The translations under genes were made by a program, and so were the position numbers. The notes under the pieces were generated by a model. That model saw only the letters and a list, made by a program, of their open reading frames with translations, had not been told where the DNA came from and ran no database searches. From JAGVSZ01 sp963747775 (GTDB lineage Bacteria > Pseudomonadota > Gammaproteobacteria > Burkholderiales > SG8-39): 64,000 nt of DNA. The stretch covers positions 1-64,000 of the forward strand of contig CAVVGT010000006.1 of NCBI GenBank assembly GCA_963747775.1. Reading direction: 5' to 3'. Positions 40,433-49,180 of the stretch are shown here, one piece after another. Within the stretch, counting starts at the first letter, position 1; every line of letters begins with the position of its first letter.

Positions 40433-41485
40433 TTGACCGCTGCAACCTCCGCCGACGCGCTCGCCGGCTGGGCCGACGAGATGCGCTCGGCGTACCTCTA
40501 CCGGATCGTGGCGGACGTCGAGCGCGGCACGCCGCGCGAGAAGCTGTTCCGCGAGCTGGCCGGCGAGGCGGAAGGCCAGGCGGCGATCTGGGCCGAGTCC
40601 GCGCGCAAGCAGGGTGCGACCGTGCCGCAGCGGTACGTCCCGGACGCGCGTGCCAAGGTGGTCGCCGCCCTGGTGCGGCGGCATGGCCCGCGTGCGGTGC
40701 GCATGGTGCTCGCGGCGATGAAAGTGCGCGGCCTCTCGGTCTATACGCACGCGCAGCCCGGCCATCCGCGTCCGACTTCCATCGAGGACATGCAGGCGCG
40801 CCACCGCAACGTCGCGACTGGCGGAAACCTGCGTGCCGCCGTGTTCGGCGTGAACGACGGGCTCGTGTCCAACTGCAGCCTGATTCTCGGCGTGGCCGGC
40901 GCAACGGCCTCGAACAGCGTCATCGTGCTCTCGGGCGTCGCCGGCCTGCTGGCGGGCGCGTTCTCCATGGCCGCCGGCGAGTGGGTGTCGGTGCGCTCGC
41001 AGCGCGAGATGTTCGAGTACCAGATCGGCCTCGAGCGGAAGGAACTGGCGGAGTATCCGGCCGAAGAAGCACAGGAGCTCGCGCTGATCTACGAGGCGCG
41101 CGGTCTGCCTCCCGACGAGGCGGCCGCGCTCGCCACCGCGACCATCGCCGATCCGGCGCGAGCCCTCGACACCCTGGCGCGCGAGGAGCTCGGACTCAAC
41201 CCCGACGAGCTCGGCTCGCCATGGGGCGCCGCGACTTCCTCGTTTCTCTCGTTCGCCGTCGGGGCGCTGATCCCGCTCGTGCCGTTCCTCCTGCTCAAGG
41301 GCGGCGCCGCGCTGGGCATCTCGATCGGTGTCACGGCGGTCGCGCTCTTCGCGGTCGGCGCGGCGATCAGCCTCTTCACCGGACGCAACGCGGCGCGCGA
41401 CGGCGTGCGCATGCTCGCGATCGGCGGCGTCGCCGGCGCGCTGACCTTCAGCATCGGCAAGCTGCTGGGCGTGAGCCTCGGCTAG
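40433..41485 (+). CDS. MbfA-like ferritin/VIT1 fusion, iron or manganese exporter
   Basis: 350 residues from TTG 40433. The first ~140 residues are a ferritin-like four-helix region with Glu-rich sites (ADEMRSAYLYRIVADVE, ELAGEAEGQAAIW). Residues ~140-350 are the CCC1/VIT1 transporter, with GGNLRAAVFGVNDGLVSN, GLLAGAFSMAAGEWVSVRSQ and three C-terminal membrane helices. Such fusions export Fe2+ from the cytoplasm in alphaproteobacteria (MbfA). Metal specificity is not proven here. The next gene starts immediately at the stop. Confidence 0.85.
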   Translation: MTAATSADALAGWADEMRSAYLYRIVADVERGTPREKLFRELAGEAEGQAAIWAESARKQGATVPQRYVPDARAKVVAALVRRHGPRAVRMVLAAMKVRGLSVYTHAQPGHPRPTSIEDMQARHRNVATGGNLRAAVFGVNDGLVSNCSLILGVAGATASNSVIVLSGVAGLLAGAFSMAAGEWVSVRSQREMFEYQIGLERKELAEYPAEEAQELALIYEARGLPPDEAAALATATIADPARALDTLAREELGLNPDELGSPWGAATSSFLSFAVGALIPLVPFLLLKGGAALGISIGVTAVALFAVGAAISLFTGRNAARDGVRMLAIGGVAGALTFSIGKLLGVSLG

Positions 41486-42751
41486 ATGGACGCCGCGCTC
41501 GTCGCGCAGAGCGCGTTCGGCTTCCTCGCCCTCCACGCGCTCGCGTGGGCCGTGTCGGAGAAGCGCAGCGGCGTGACGTGGCGGCCCGTGCTCGCGGGTA
41601 TGGCCCTCACGCTGGCGCTGGCCGCGCTGTTCCTCAAGGTGCCTTCCTTCTCCGACGCGTTCCTGGTCCTCAACCGCGCGGTCGAGGCGCTCGAGCACGC
41701 AACGCTCGCGGGCACCTCGTTCGTATTCGGCTACCTCGGCGGTGCTCCGCTGCCCTACGAGGAGAAGCCGGCGACGAGCTCGTTCGTGCTCGCGTTCCGG
41801 GCGCTGCCGCTCGTGATCGTCATCAGCGCGCTCTCTGCGCTCCTGTTCTACTGGCGCGTGCTGCCCTGGGTGGTCCGGCTCTTCGCCCGGCTGCTGGAGC
41901 ACACGATGGGTCTCGGCGGCGCGGTGGGCTTGTCGGCCGCGGCGAACGTGTTCGTCGGGATGGTGGAGGCGCCGCTATTCGTGCGACCGTACGTCGCGCG
42001 CATGTCGCGCTCCGAGCTCTTCGTGATGATGAGCTGCGGCATGGCGACCATCGCGGGCACGGTAATGGTCCTGTACGCGAGCTTCATCGGGAGGGTGGTT
42101 CCCGGCGCGCTCGGACACATCCTGATCGCCTCGATCATCGCGACCCCGGCGGCAATCGCCGTGTCGCTGCTCATGGTGCCGCCAGGACCGGGCGAGCATG
42201 CGACCGGCGGCACCGCGGCGGACCTCGCGCCGTCGGACGCGACGAGCAGCATGGATGCGATCACGCGCGGCACCCTTGACGGCGTGGCGCTGCTCATCAA
42301 CATCGTCGCGATGCTGCTCGTGCTCGTCGCGCTGGTGCAACTCGCCAACGCGATCCTCGGGCTCGCGCCGGGGGTCGGCGGTTCGCCGGTCACGCTGCAG
42401 CGCATGCTCGGGGTCGCCATGGCACCGCTCGCCTGGCTGGCCGGCGTTCCGTGGGCCGAGGCGCAGGTCGCGGGTCAGCTCCTCGGCACCAAGACGATCC
42501 TCAACGAGCTGCTCGCCTACATCGATCTCGCGAAGCTACCCGACGGTGAGCTGTCGCCGCGCTCGCGGCTGATCATGACGTACGCGCTGTGCGGCTTCGC
42601 GAACCTCGGCAGCCTCGGCATCATGATCGGCGGCCTTGCCACCATGGCGCCGGAACGACGCAGCGAGATCGTCGGGTTGGGCGCGAGAACGCTCGTCTCC
42701 GGGACCCTCGCGACGCTGATCGCGGGCGCGACCGTGGGCGTTCTGTACTGA
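41486..42751 (+). CDS. Concentrative nucleoside transporter (CNT family)
   Basis: 421 residues with about ten membrane helices. GLSAAANVFVGMVEAPLFVRPY is the CNT nucleoside-binding region, followed by MATIAGTVMVLYASF and the C-terminal LLGTKTILNELLAY and ALCGFANLGSLGIMIGG. It imports nucleosides using a proton or sodium gradient. ATG follows the preceding stop with no spacing. Confidence 0.9.
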   Translation: MDAALVAQSAFGFLALHALAWAVSEKRSGVTWRPVLAGMALTLALAALFLKVPSFSDAFLVLNRAVEALEHATLAGTSFVFGYLGGAPLPYEEKPATSSFVLAFRALPLVIVISALSALLFYWRVLPWVVRLFARLLEHTMGLGGAVGLSAAANVFVGMVEAPLFVRPYVARMSRSELFVMMSCGMATIAGTVMVLYASFIGRVVPGALGHILIASIIATPAAIAVSLLMVPPGPGEHATGGTAADLAPSDATSSMDAITRGTLDGVALLINIVAMLLVLVALVQLANAILGLAPGVGGSPVTLQRMLGVAMAPLAWLAGVPWAEAQVAGQLLGTKTILNELLAYIDLAKLPDGELSPRSRLIMTYALCGFANLGSLGIMIGGLATMAPERRSEIVGLGARTLVSGTLATLIAGATVGVLY

Positions 42752-42762
42752 GCCAGGCGGCC

Positions 42763-43725
42763 ATGAACGAGATCGAGCTCATTGCCGCGCAGCTCGCCGA
42801 TCCGCGCAACGGGTGGAGCATCGGCGCTTCCGGCGTGCTCGCGGAGTTCATGCGCGATGCCGGCGAGCCGTGCGAGCGCGCCGAGCTCCAGATCGTCACG
42901 GCGCGCGGCGCGATCCGCGTGGCTCCGAGCGCCGACCTGCGCGCGCTCGCATACGAGGTGCTGAGCGCTCAGCCGGGACTCTGGCATCACGGGGTCCTGC
43001 TCAGCCTGCCCGCCGCCGCGGCGGCGATGCCGGTACGGACTATCGTCGCCGAGCTCGGTCCCGATCGCGACGCGATCCGCGACGCGGATCGCTCGGCTGT
43101 GTTGTTCGACCTCGGGCTCGGGTCCGGCGCGCTCGCCTTCTGCGTGCGCACGACCGATGTCGCGCTCATGCACGTGCTGCGCCGTGCTGCGGGCCGCGGA
43201 TTTCTCGCGGCAGGACGGGAGCTCGCGGCAACGCTGGTTGCGGCAAGCCCGCATCGGGTGGCGATCTCGCGCGTGGCGCGCATCGAGGTCTATGAGTCAA
43301 TCGCCGCCGAAGGCGGCGCGACGCCGAGCGGGCCGCACACTCACCTGATGCCGCGGTTGCTCCGTCCGGGGCGCGGCGTTTCGTCGAACATTCCGCTCGC
43401 CCCGGGGTGGATGCCCGGACTCACCCTTTACCCGCCCCACCCGGCAAAGGACGCGGCGGGCGTGAGGAAGCCGTTCTCGCACGCGGAGCACGCCGCCTTC
43501 CAGCGGATGCTCGCCGCGTTCGGCGACCCGGTCTCGGTCGCGGCGAAGACCGAACTCGCTGCGGCCCTCGAGCGCGGCGAGCGCCCGGGTGATTGGCGCA
43601 CGCCCGGCACGCGAAACGCCCGTCAGGCCTGTCGAATCGCGCTGCGCCAGTTGCGCCTCGCGGGCGCGCCCGCCGCGGCGCTCGCCGAATGGGCGCGAGC
43701 CGTCGACGGCCCGCACGCCGCCTGA
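42763..43725 (+). CDS. DUF6925 family protein
   Basis: 320 residues with no membrane segment. Recognisable blocks are TPSGPHTHLMPRLLRPGR and GLTLYPPHPAKDA, which match a family of unknown function (DUF6925) found mainly in Proteobacteria. The His/Pro-rich central block could bind metal. It precedes alaS; the hairpin at 43795 lies between them. Confidence 0.6.
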   Translation: MNEIELIAAQLADPRNGWSIGASGVLAEFMRDAGEPCERAELQIVTARGAIRVAPSADLRALAYEVLSAQPGLWHHGVLLSLPAAAAAMPVRTIVAELGPDRDAIRDADRSAVLFDLGLGSGALAFCVRTTDVALMHVLRRAAGRGFLAAGRELAATLVAASPHRVAISRVARIEVYESIAAEGGATPSGPHTHLMPRLLRPGRGVSSNIPLAPGWMPGLTLYPPHPAKDAAGVRKPFSHAEHAAFQRMLAAFGDPVSVAAKTELAAALERGERPGDWRTPGTRNARQACRIALRQLRLAGAPAAALAEWARAVDGPHAA

Positions 43726-43739
43726 GGCCGGGCGTGCCG

Positions 43740-43768
43740 TTGCGCACGCGCCCGATTCGGGTGAAAAT
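43740..43768 (+). promoter_or_regulatory. Putative alaS promoter
   Basis: TTGCGC (43740-43745) and GAAAAT (43763-43768) are 17 bases apart. TGAAAATCCCG here is repeated exactly at the -10 region of the small gene at 48375, suggesting a local promoter style. The transcript would start near 43775 and include the hairpin at 43795. Confidence 0.5.
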
Positions 43769-43794
43769 CCCGTCTGTTCAGTTATTTGGCTCCG

Positions 43795-43823
43795 AAACGG
43801 CGACCGTGGTCGCCGTTTCTTTT
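43795..43823 (+). terminator. Terminator-like hairpin in front of alaS
   Basis: AAACGGCGAC (43795-43804), a 4-base loop and GTCGCCGTTT (43809-43818) form a perfect 10-bp stem followed by CTTTT. It ends 15 bases before the alaS ATG. It may end the upstream transcript or, if the promoter at 43740 is real, act as an attenuator within the alaS leader. Confidence 0.75.
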
Positions 43824-43837
43824 CGGTGCGCACAGCC

Positions 43838-46453
43838 ATGAAATCCTCCGAGATCCGCTCGAAGTTCCTGAAGTTCTTCGAAGAGCGCGGCCACGCGATC
43901 GTGGCCTCGTCCTCGCTCGTGCCCGGCAACGATCCGACGCTGCTTTTCACCAACTCCGGGATGGTGCAGTTCAAGGACGCGTTCCTGGGCAAGGAGGCAC
44001 GGCCGTACAAGCGCGCGACGACGTCGCAACGCTCGGTGCGCGCGGGCGGCAAGCACAACGACCTCGAAAACGTCGGGTACACGGCGCGGCACCACACGTT
44101 CTTCGAGATGCTGGGCAACTTCAGCTTCGGCGACTACTTCAAGAAGGATGCGATCCACTACGCGTGGGACCTGCTGACGAAGGTGTACGGTCTGCCCAAG
44201 GAGCGGCTCTGGGTGACCGTCTACCAGACCGACGACGAGGCCTACAACCTCTGGCGCAAGGAGATCGGCGTTCCGGACAACCGCATCACCCGCATCGGCG
44301 ACAAGCCGGGCGGGCCGCCGTTCCAGAGCGACAACTTTTGGCAGATGGGCGACACCGGTCCGTGCGGACCGTGCTCGGAGATCTTCTACGACCACGGCCC
44401 CGAGGTCGCGGGCGGCCCACCCGGCACGCCCGAGGCCGACGGCGACCGCTACATCGAGATCTGGAACCTCGTGTTCATGCAATTCAACCGCGACGAGCAC
44501 GGCAAGCTGCATCCGCTGCCGAAGCCGTCGGTGGACACCGGCATGGGCCTCGAGCGCATCGCCGCGGTGCTGCAGGGCGTGCACTCGAACTACGAGATCG
44601 ACCTCTTCCAGGACCTGATCAAGGCGGTCGCGCGCGAGACCGGCACCGATTACCTGTCCTCGAATTCGCTCAAGGTCATCGCCGATCACATCCGCGCCTG
44701 CGCGTTCCTCATCGTCGACGGCGTGATCCCGGGCAACGAGGGCCGCGGCTACGTGCTGCGCCGCATCATCCGCCGCGCGATTCGCCACGGCTACAAGCTC
44801 GGTCAGAAGCACCCGTTCTTCCACCGGCTCGTCGACGATCTGGCGAAATCGATGGGCGACGCATATCCCGAGCTGCCTAAGAATGCAGAGCGCGTGAAGC
44901 AGGTGCTGAAGACCGAGGAGGAGCGCTTCGCCGAGACGCTCGAGAACGGCATGCGCGTCCTGGAGGGCTCGCTCACGCGCGAGGACCGGATGCTCGACGG
45001 CGAGACCGTGTTCCAGCTCTACGACACCTACGGGTTCCCGGTCGACCTCACGGCCGACATTGCGCGCGAGCGGGGCGTGCGCGTCGACTACTCCGGCTTC
45101 GAGGCGGCGATGGGGCGCCAGCGCGAACGTGCGCGTGCGGCGTCGAAGTTCCGCGTGGAGGCGGGCGTCGAGTATTCGGGCAAGCCCACCGAGTTCCACG
45201 GCTACGACACGCTTACGCTCGAAGCCACGGTGGTCGCGATCTACAAGGAAGGCGCGCAGTTCCAGGAAATTGGCGCAGGCGAATCGGCGGTGGTGGTGCT
45301 CGACCGCACGCCGTTTTACGCGGAGTCGGGCGGCCAGGTCGGCGACAAGGGCGAGCTCGCCGGCGCCAGCGGCACCTTCCTCGTCGAGGACACGCAGAAG
45401 ATCCAGCCGGAGGTGTTCGGGCACAAGGGCGGCCTGAAGGCCGGCAGGCTGCGCGTCGGCGACAAGGTGATGGCCGGCGTCGACGGGATCGCCCGCGCGC
45501 GCGCGGCGTGGAATCACTCGGCGACCCACCTCATGCACGCGGCGCTGCGCAAGGTACTCGGTCCGCACGTGCAGCAGCGGGGCTCGCTCGTCGATCCGTA
45601 CAAGACGCGCTTCGACTTCTCGCACAACGAGCCGATGACCGAGGCGCAGTTGCGCGAGGTCGAAGCGCTCGTGAACCGCGAGATCCGCCGCAACACCGAG
45701 CTGAGCGCGCGGATCCTGAAGTACGACGACGCGATCAAGGCCGGCGCGATGGCGCTCTTCGGCGAGAAGTACGGCGACGAGGTGCGCGTGATCGGCATGG
45801 GCGATTTCTCGACCGAGCTGTGCGGCGGCACGCACGTGCGTCGCACCGGCGACATCGGCTTCTTCAAGCTGGTCGCGGAGACCGGCGTCGCGGCGGGCAT
45901 CCGGCGCGTCGAAGCGGTGACCGGCGACGGCGCGCTCGCATGGGTGCAGGAGCGCGAGGCGAAGCTCGCGGAGGCGGCTGCGGCATTGCGCACCAGCCCC
46001 GACGAGGTGGCGCAGAAGATCGCGCAGATGCAGGACAGCGTGCGCGCGCTCGAGAAGGAGCTCGCCCGGCTCAAGTCGAAGATGGCCTCGTCGCAGGGCG
46101 ACGAGCTCGCCGACAGCGCGCAGGACGTCAAGGGCGTGAAGGTCCTGGCCGCGACGCTCGAGGGCGCCGACGCGAAGACGCTGCGCGAGACGCTCGACCG
46201 GCTGAAGGACCGCCTGCGCTCGGCGGCGATCGTGCTCGCGGCCGCCGACGGCAGCAAGGTCAGCCTGGTCGCCGGCGTGACCGCCGATCTGACCGCTAAG
46301 GTGAAGGCCGGCGAGCTCGTGAACTTTGTCGCGCAGCAGGTCGGGGGGAAGGGCGGCGGGCGTGCGGACATGGCGCAGGCCGGCGGCACCGACGCCACGA
46401 AGCTGCCGGGCGCGCTCGAATCGGTGAAGGGATGGGTCGAGCAGCGGGTATAG
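43838..46453 (+). CDS. alaS: Alanyl-tRNA synthetase
   Basis: 871 residues, complete. The class II core has KFFEERGHAIVASSSLVPGND, GMVQFKDAFLG, RATTSQRSVRAGGKHNDL and DTGMGLERIAAVLQG. The editing domain has NHSATHLMHAAL and ELCGGTHVRRTGDIG (zinc/editing His and Cys), and the C-Ala domain follows with a coiled coil and GGGRADMAQAGG. It charges tRNA-Ala and edits mischarged Ser/Gly. ATG at 43838 matches the usual MKSSEIRSKFL start. Confidence 0.97.
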   Translation: MKSSEIRSKFLKFFEERGHAIVASSSLVPGNDPTLLFTNSGMVQFKDAFLGKEARPYKRATTSQRSVRAGGKHNDLENVGYTARHHTFFEMLGNFSFGDYFKKDAIHYAWDLLTKVYGLPKERLWVTVYQTDDEAYNLWRKEIGVPDNRITRIGDKPGGPPFQSDNFWQMGDTGPCGPCSEIFYDHGPEVAGGPPGTPEADGDRYIEIWNLVFMQFNRDEHGKLHPLPKPSVDTGMGLERIAAVLQGVHSNYEIDLFQDLIKAVARETGTDYLSSNSLKVIADHIRACAFLIVDGVIPGNEGRGYVLRRIIRRAIRHGYKLGQKHPFFHRLVDDLAKSMGDAYPELPKNAERVKQVLKTEEERFAETLENGMRVLEGSLTREDRMLDGETVFQLYDTYGFPVDLTADIARERGVRVDYSGFEAAMGRQRERARAASKFRVEAGVEYSGKPTEFHGYDTLTLEATVVAIYKEGAQFQEIGAGESAVVVLDRTPFYAESGGQVGDKGELAGASGTFLVEDTQKIQPEVFGHKGGLKAGRLRVGDKVMAGVDGIARARAAWNHSATHLMHAALRKVLGPHVQQRGSLVDPYKTRFDFSHNEPMTEAQLREVEALVNREIRRNTELSARILKYDDAIKAGAMALFGEKYGDEVRVIGMGDFSTELCGGTHVRRTGDIGFFKLVAETGVAAGIRRVEAVTGDGALAWVQEREAKLAEAAAALRTSPDEVAQKIAQMQDSVRALEKELARLKSKMASSQGDELADSAQDVKGVKVLAATLEGADAKTLRETLDRLKDRLRSAAIVLAAADGSKVSLVAGVTADLTAKVKAGELVNFVAQQVGGKGGGRADMAQAGGTDATKLPGALESVKGWVEQRV

Positions 46454-46512
46454 CGCGGCTCGTCCGCGTGCGCGGGCCCGCGCGCGGCACCGGCGGGCGG
46501 ATCGGCCCGCGC

Positions 46513-47388
46513 TCACCAGGGATAGAACGGCGGCTCGCCCGCCGGGCGCCGGCGGAACCGCATGTACGCCCAGTAGTACTGCTCCGGACGCTTGCGGATG
46601 CAGACTTCGACGCCGGCGTTCATCGCGGCGACCGCGCGCAACTCGTCCGCGTCAGTGACGCCCGGCGGGGCGGGCTCGATGTGAAGCACGAAGCCGCGAC
46701 CCCAGCTGAGCCGCTCGGCGTAGCACAGGACGATCGCCGCGCCGGTGCGGCGCGCGAGACGCGTAGGCAGCGTCGGCGAATGCGCGGCGATGCCGAAGAA
46801 CGGTGCGAAGACGCCGCTGCCGGTGGGCGGGTCCTGGTCGGGCAGCACGCCGATGCTGCCGCCATGCCGCAGCATCTCGAGCAGCTGGCGCATGCCGCCG
46901 CGATCGCTCGGCGCGAGCTTCCCGCCGAACCGGCCGCGGCCCTCCTTCAGCAGGCTGTCCCAGGGCTCGGCCTGGGGCCGGTACATGCCGACGCAATTTC
47001 CGTTGACCTCGCGCGAATAGGCGAGGCCGGTCATCTCCCACGCGCCGAGGTGCGGCGAGACGGCAATGACGCCCCTGCCCGCGGCGAGCGCCGCCTCGAG
47101 CACCTCGCGGCCGTGGACCGCGCGCAGCGCGCGCACGACGCGCGCCTCCGACGCGGCGAACAGAAACGGCAACTCGGCGAGCGCCTTGCCGGCTTCGCGC
47201 AGCGCGCGGAAGGCGAGCCGCGCGCGCGCAAAGCGGTCGAGTTCCGGCAGGCACTGCGCGACATGGAAGCGGGTGCGCCGCGCGAAACTGTTGGGAATAA
47301 CCCAGGCGACCAGACCGAGCGTCGCGCCCAGCGCGTGCGCGATCGGCAGCGGCAGCGTCGCGAACAACAGGAAGAGGGCGCGGACCAC
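46513..47388 (-). CDS. Lipid A biosynthesis acyltransferase (LpxL/HtrB family)
   Basis: 291 residues from GTG 47388. An N-terminal hydrophobic segment (ALFLLFATLPLPIAHALG) is followed by AVSPHLGAWEMTG (the HxxxxE catalytic motif), MYRPQAEPW, GVLPDQDPPTGSGVFAPFFG and the C-terminal YYWAYMRFRRRP. The family adds secondary acyl chains to lipid A, so the host makes a Gram-negative outer membrane. It converges on alaS. Confidence 0.9.
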   Translation of the reverse strand: MVRALFLLFATLPLPIAHALGATLGLVAWVIPNSFARRTRFHVAQCLPELDRFARARLAFRALREAGKALAELPFLFAASEARVVRALRAVHGREVLEAALAAGRGVIAVSPHLGAWEMTGLAYSREVNGNCVGMYRPQAEPWDSLLKEGRGRFGGKLAPSDRGGMRQLLEMLRHGGSIGVLPDQDPPTGSGVFAPFFGIAAHSPTLPTRLARRTGAAIVLCYAERLSWGRGFVLHIEPAPPGVTDADELRAVAAMNAGVEVCIRKRPEQYYWAYMRFRRRPAGEPPFYPW

Positions 47389-47499
47389 GGGGCGCGGATC
47401 ATACCCTGCGGCCCCCGACCGGCTGCGGCTTGATCTCCGGAGCGACTCCCGGTAAAAGCGCTTGGCGGGCGCCTTCGCCCGCGCCGCAAGGGGGTTGCA

Positions 47500-47811
47500 A
47501 TGACGAGATTCGGGAAGGGCGTGCGCGCATTCGCTCTCGCCGCGATGTGCGCCGGCGCCGCGCCTTGCGTCGGGGCGCAACAGGCGCTCGAGGCGACCAC
47601 CGGCAGCGGCGACAAGGTGCTGCTCCATCCGGATGGCCGCTGGGAGTATGCCGACCCGAAGAAGCGTGCGGAGTCGCCGTCGCGGCCCGCCACCGCAGCG
47701 GCGGCACCGCCCGCGCAGCCGATTCAGGGCGGGCTCTTCGGCATCGGTCGCGCCATTCTGCCGGGCGACCCCGAATACAACCGCGGCTCGCTGAGCGGAA
47801 AGGGGCGCTGA
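47500..47811 (+). CDS. Small secreted protein
   Basis: 103 residues with a signal peptide cut near VGA-QQ (residue 26). The mature part has GDKVLLHPDGRWEYAD, a motif seen in short periplasmic proteins of betaproteobacteria, then an Ala/Pro-rich linker and a C-terminus ending RGSLSGKGR. Function unknown. It overlaps the next gene (TGATG). Confidence 0.6.
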   Translation: MTRFGKGVRAFALAAMCAGAAPCVGAQQALEATTGSGDKVLLHPDGRWEYADPKKRAESPSRPATAAAAPPAQPIQGGLFGIGRAILPGDPEYNRGSLSGKGR

Positions 47812-48284
47812 TGTCGACCTCGCATGCGCAGCGTGGCGCCGTCGTGCCCATTCTCATCGGGCTCGTGGTCGCGGTGGCCCTCGTCGCCGGCTATTTCGCG
47901 GTCGTGCTCAACTGGAACTACTCGACCGGGGAGCGCGCCGGCTGGGTGCAGAAGTTCTCCAAGAAGGGTTGGCTGTGCAAGACCTGGGAGGGGGAGCTCG
48001 CGCTCGTGACCATGCCGGGCACCGCGCAGGAGAAGTTCCTGTTCACGGTGTGGGACGACGCGGTGGCCGAGCAGATCAACCGCAGCATGGGAAAGCGGGT
48101 GTCGCTGCACTACGAGGAGAAGGTGGGGCTGCCGACCAGCTGCTTCGGCGAGACGCGGCACTTTGCCACCGGCGTGAAAGCGGTCGAGGAAATCCCGCTC
48201 GCGCCCGGCATCGTCGTGCCGGCTCCAGCTCAGTCGGCGCCTGCCGCGCCCGGGGCCCCCGCGGCGCCGCCCGCGGCCAAGTGA
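47811..48284 (+). CDS. Membrane-anchored protein of unknown function
   Basis: 157 residues. One N-terminal helix (VVPILIGLVVAVALVAGYFA) is followed by VLNWNYSTGERAGWVQKFSK, a periplasmic domain with two Cys (GWLCKTW, PTSCFGE) and a Pro/Ala tail. Proteins like this are common in Burkholderiales and are sometimes mislabelled as 6-phosphogluconate dehydrogenase; nothing here supports that enzyme. The coupled start suggests a complex or shared function with the small secreted protein. Confidence 0.6.
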   Translation: MSTSHAQRGAVVPILIGLVVAVALVAGYFAVVLNWNYSTGERAGWVQKFSKKGWLCKTWEGELALVTMPGTAQEKFLFTVWDDAVAEQINRSMGKRVSLHYEEKVGLPTSCFGETRHFATGVKAVEEIPLAPGIVVPAPAQSAPAAPGAPAAPPAAK

Positions 48285-48285
48285 T

Positions 48286-48326
48286 GTGATCTATGTCAAC
48301 GGCCGGGAGGCTGGAGCGTTGAAAAT
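48286..48326 (+). promoter_or_regulatory. CRP/FNR-type box and class II promoter of the small secreted gene
   Basis: GTGATCTATGTCAA (48286-48299) is a 9-of-10 match to the FNR/Anr halves TTGAT-N4-(A/G)TCAA and also resembles a CRP site. GAAAAT (48321-48326) serves as -10. The box centre falls about 41 bases before the predicted start, the class II activator position. It leads to the ORF at 48375. Confidence 0.55.
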
Positions 48327-48374
48327 CCCGCTACGCCCAGTGGCGTCGTTATTGCCCCCGCTTAGGAGACCAGG

Positions 48375-48518
48375 ATGAAGAAGCTGTTTGCCGCCGTTTG
48401 CGCCGCGTTGTTCGCGTTGTCCAGCACCGCCGCACTGGCGCAGGACAAGAAGGAGCCGGACGCGAAGAAGGACACGAAGAAGGACCCGACGAAGAAGGAG
48501 AAGAAGGGCGGCTGCTGA
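48375..48518 (+). CDS. Small Lys-rich secreted peptide
   Basis: 47 residues. ATG at 48375 follows GGAGA. A signal peptide (MKKLFAAVCAALFALSSTAA, cut near ALA-Q) releases a mature peptide of about 24 residues made mostly of Lys, Asp, Glu and Pro and ending GGC. The GC-rich terminator at 48540 and its own CRP/FNR-type promoter show a stand-alone unit. Similar short Lys-rich peptides occur in betaproteobacteria without known function. The final Cys could be a thiol or metal site. Confidence 0.7.
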   Translation: MKKLFAAVCAALFALSSTAALAQDKKEPDAKKDTKKDPTKKEKKGGC

Positions 48519-48539
48519 GCGGCGCCCGGTCGGACGGCA

Positions 48540-48570
48540 ACGGGGAGCTTTCGGCTCCCCGTTTCGTTTG
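48540..48570 (+). terminator. Rho-independent terminator
   Basis: ACGGGGAGC (48540-48548), loop TTTCG and GCTCCCCGT (48554-48562), then TTCGTTT. It ends the small secreted peptide gene and faces the 3' end of the sulfur operon coming from the other side. Confidence 0.8.
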
Positions 48571-48574
48571 GGGG

Positions 48575-49180
48575 CTACGTCGTGCCCGTCGGCCGCCAGC
48601 CTGCGAACGCCCTTTCGGCCCGCGTGGCGCCGTAGAACATCCCCGCGGCGAGCACGAGGACCAGCGCCACGATTACGCCGCGCGGCAGGCCGAGCAACTC
48701 CGGCCACGTGACCTCGCCGAGCGCGGTCGTCTTCGTCCACGCCTCGATCGCCGGATAGACCTCGGCGTACAACGCGAGGCCCGCCAGCATTCCGACCGCA
48801 TACAGCATCGCGTCGATCCGGCCGGTCGCCATGCCCGCGACCGACGTCCCGGGGCAGTAGCCACCGATCACGAATCCGGCCCCGAGCACCAGCCCGCCGA
48901 CGAGCTGCGGCACGATGAAGGTCGGCACCAGGTAGATCTCGCCGAGATCGAGCCAGCCGACCGCGGCAAGCAACCACAGGCCGGACATCGCGGTCACGAT
49001 GGCCGTGAACATCACTTTCAGCACCGCCATGTCGTACAGGTAGAACTGCGCGGCAAGCTTGCGCGAGCTGCCGAAGCCCGCGCGCTCGAGGAAGAACCCG
49101 AAGCAGAGCCCAAGGCCGAGCGCGATCGCGAGCTCGGTACCGCCCCCGAACAGTCCCTGCGAAGCGAGCGGCGCGCTCAT
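48575..49180 (-). CDS. YeeE/YedE-type sulfur transporter subunit B
   Basis: 201 residues with about five membrane helices. GFFLERAGFGSSRKLAAQFY and VIGGYCPGTSVAG hold the family's conserved Cys. Together with the upstream overlapping gene it forms a split YeeE/YedE protein; whole forms (TsuA) import thiosulfate. ATG at 49180 has AGGAGG eight bases upstream and overlaps the preceding stop (ATGA). It is the last gene of the minus-strand sulfur operon. Confidence 0.85.
   Translation of the reverse strand: MSAPLASQGLFGGGTELAIALGLGLCFGFFLERAGFGSSRKLAAQFYLYDMAVLKVMFTAIVTAMSGLWLLAAVGWLDLGEIYLVPTFIVPQLVGGLVLGAGFVIGGYCPGTSVAGMATGRIDAMLYAVGMLAGLALYAEVYPAIEAWTKTTALGEVTWPELLGLPRGVIVALVLVLAAGMFYGATRAERAFAGWRPTGTT

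Noticed and set aside
46454..46512. Terminator between alaS and the LpxL-like gene
   Set aside because: The gap is very GC-rich with several short self-complementary runs but no convincing stem followed by T.
47811..48284. 6-phosphogluconate dehydrogenase, a label often given to such proteins
   Set aside because: The protein is 157 residues with a membrane anchor and has no Rossmann motif or 6PGD signature.
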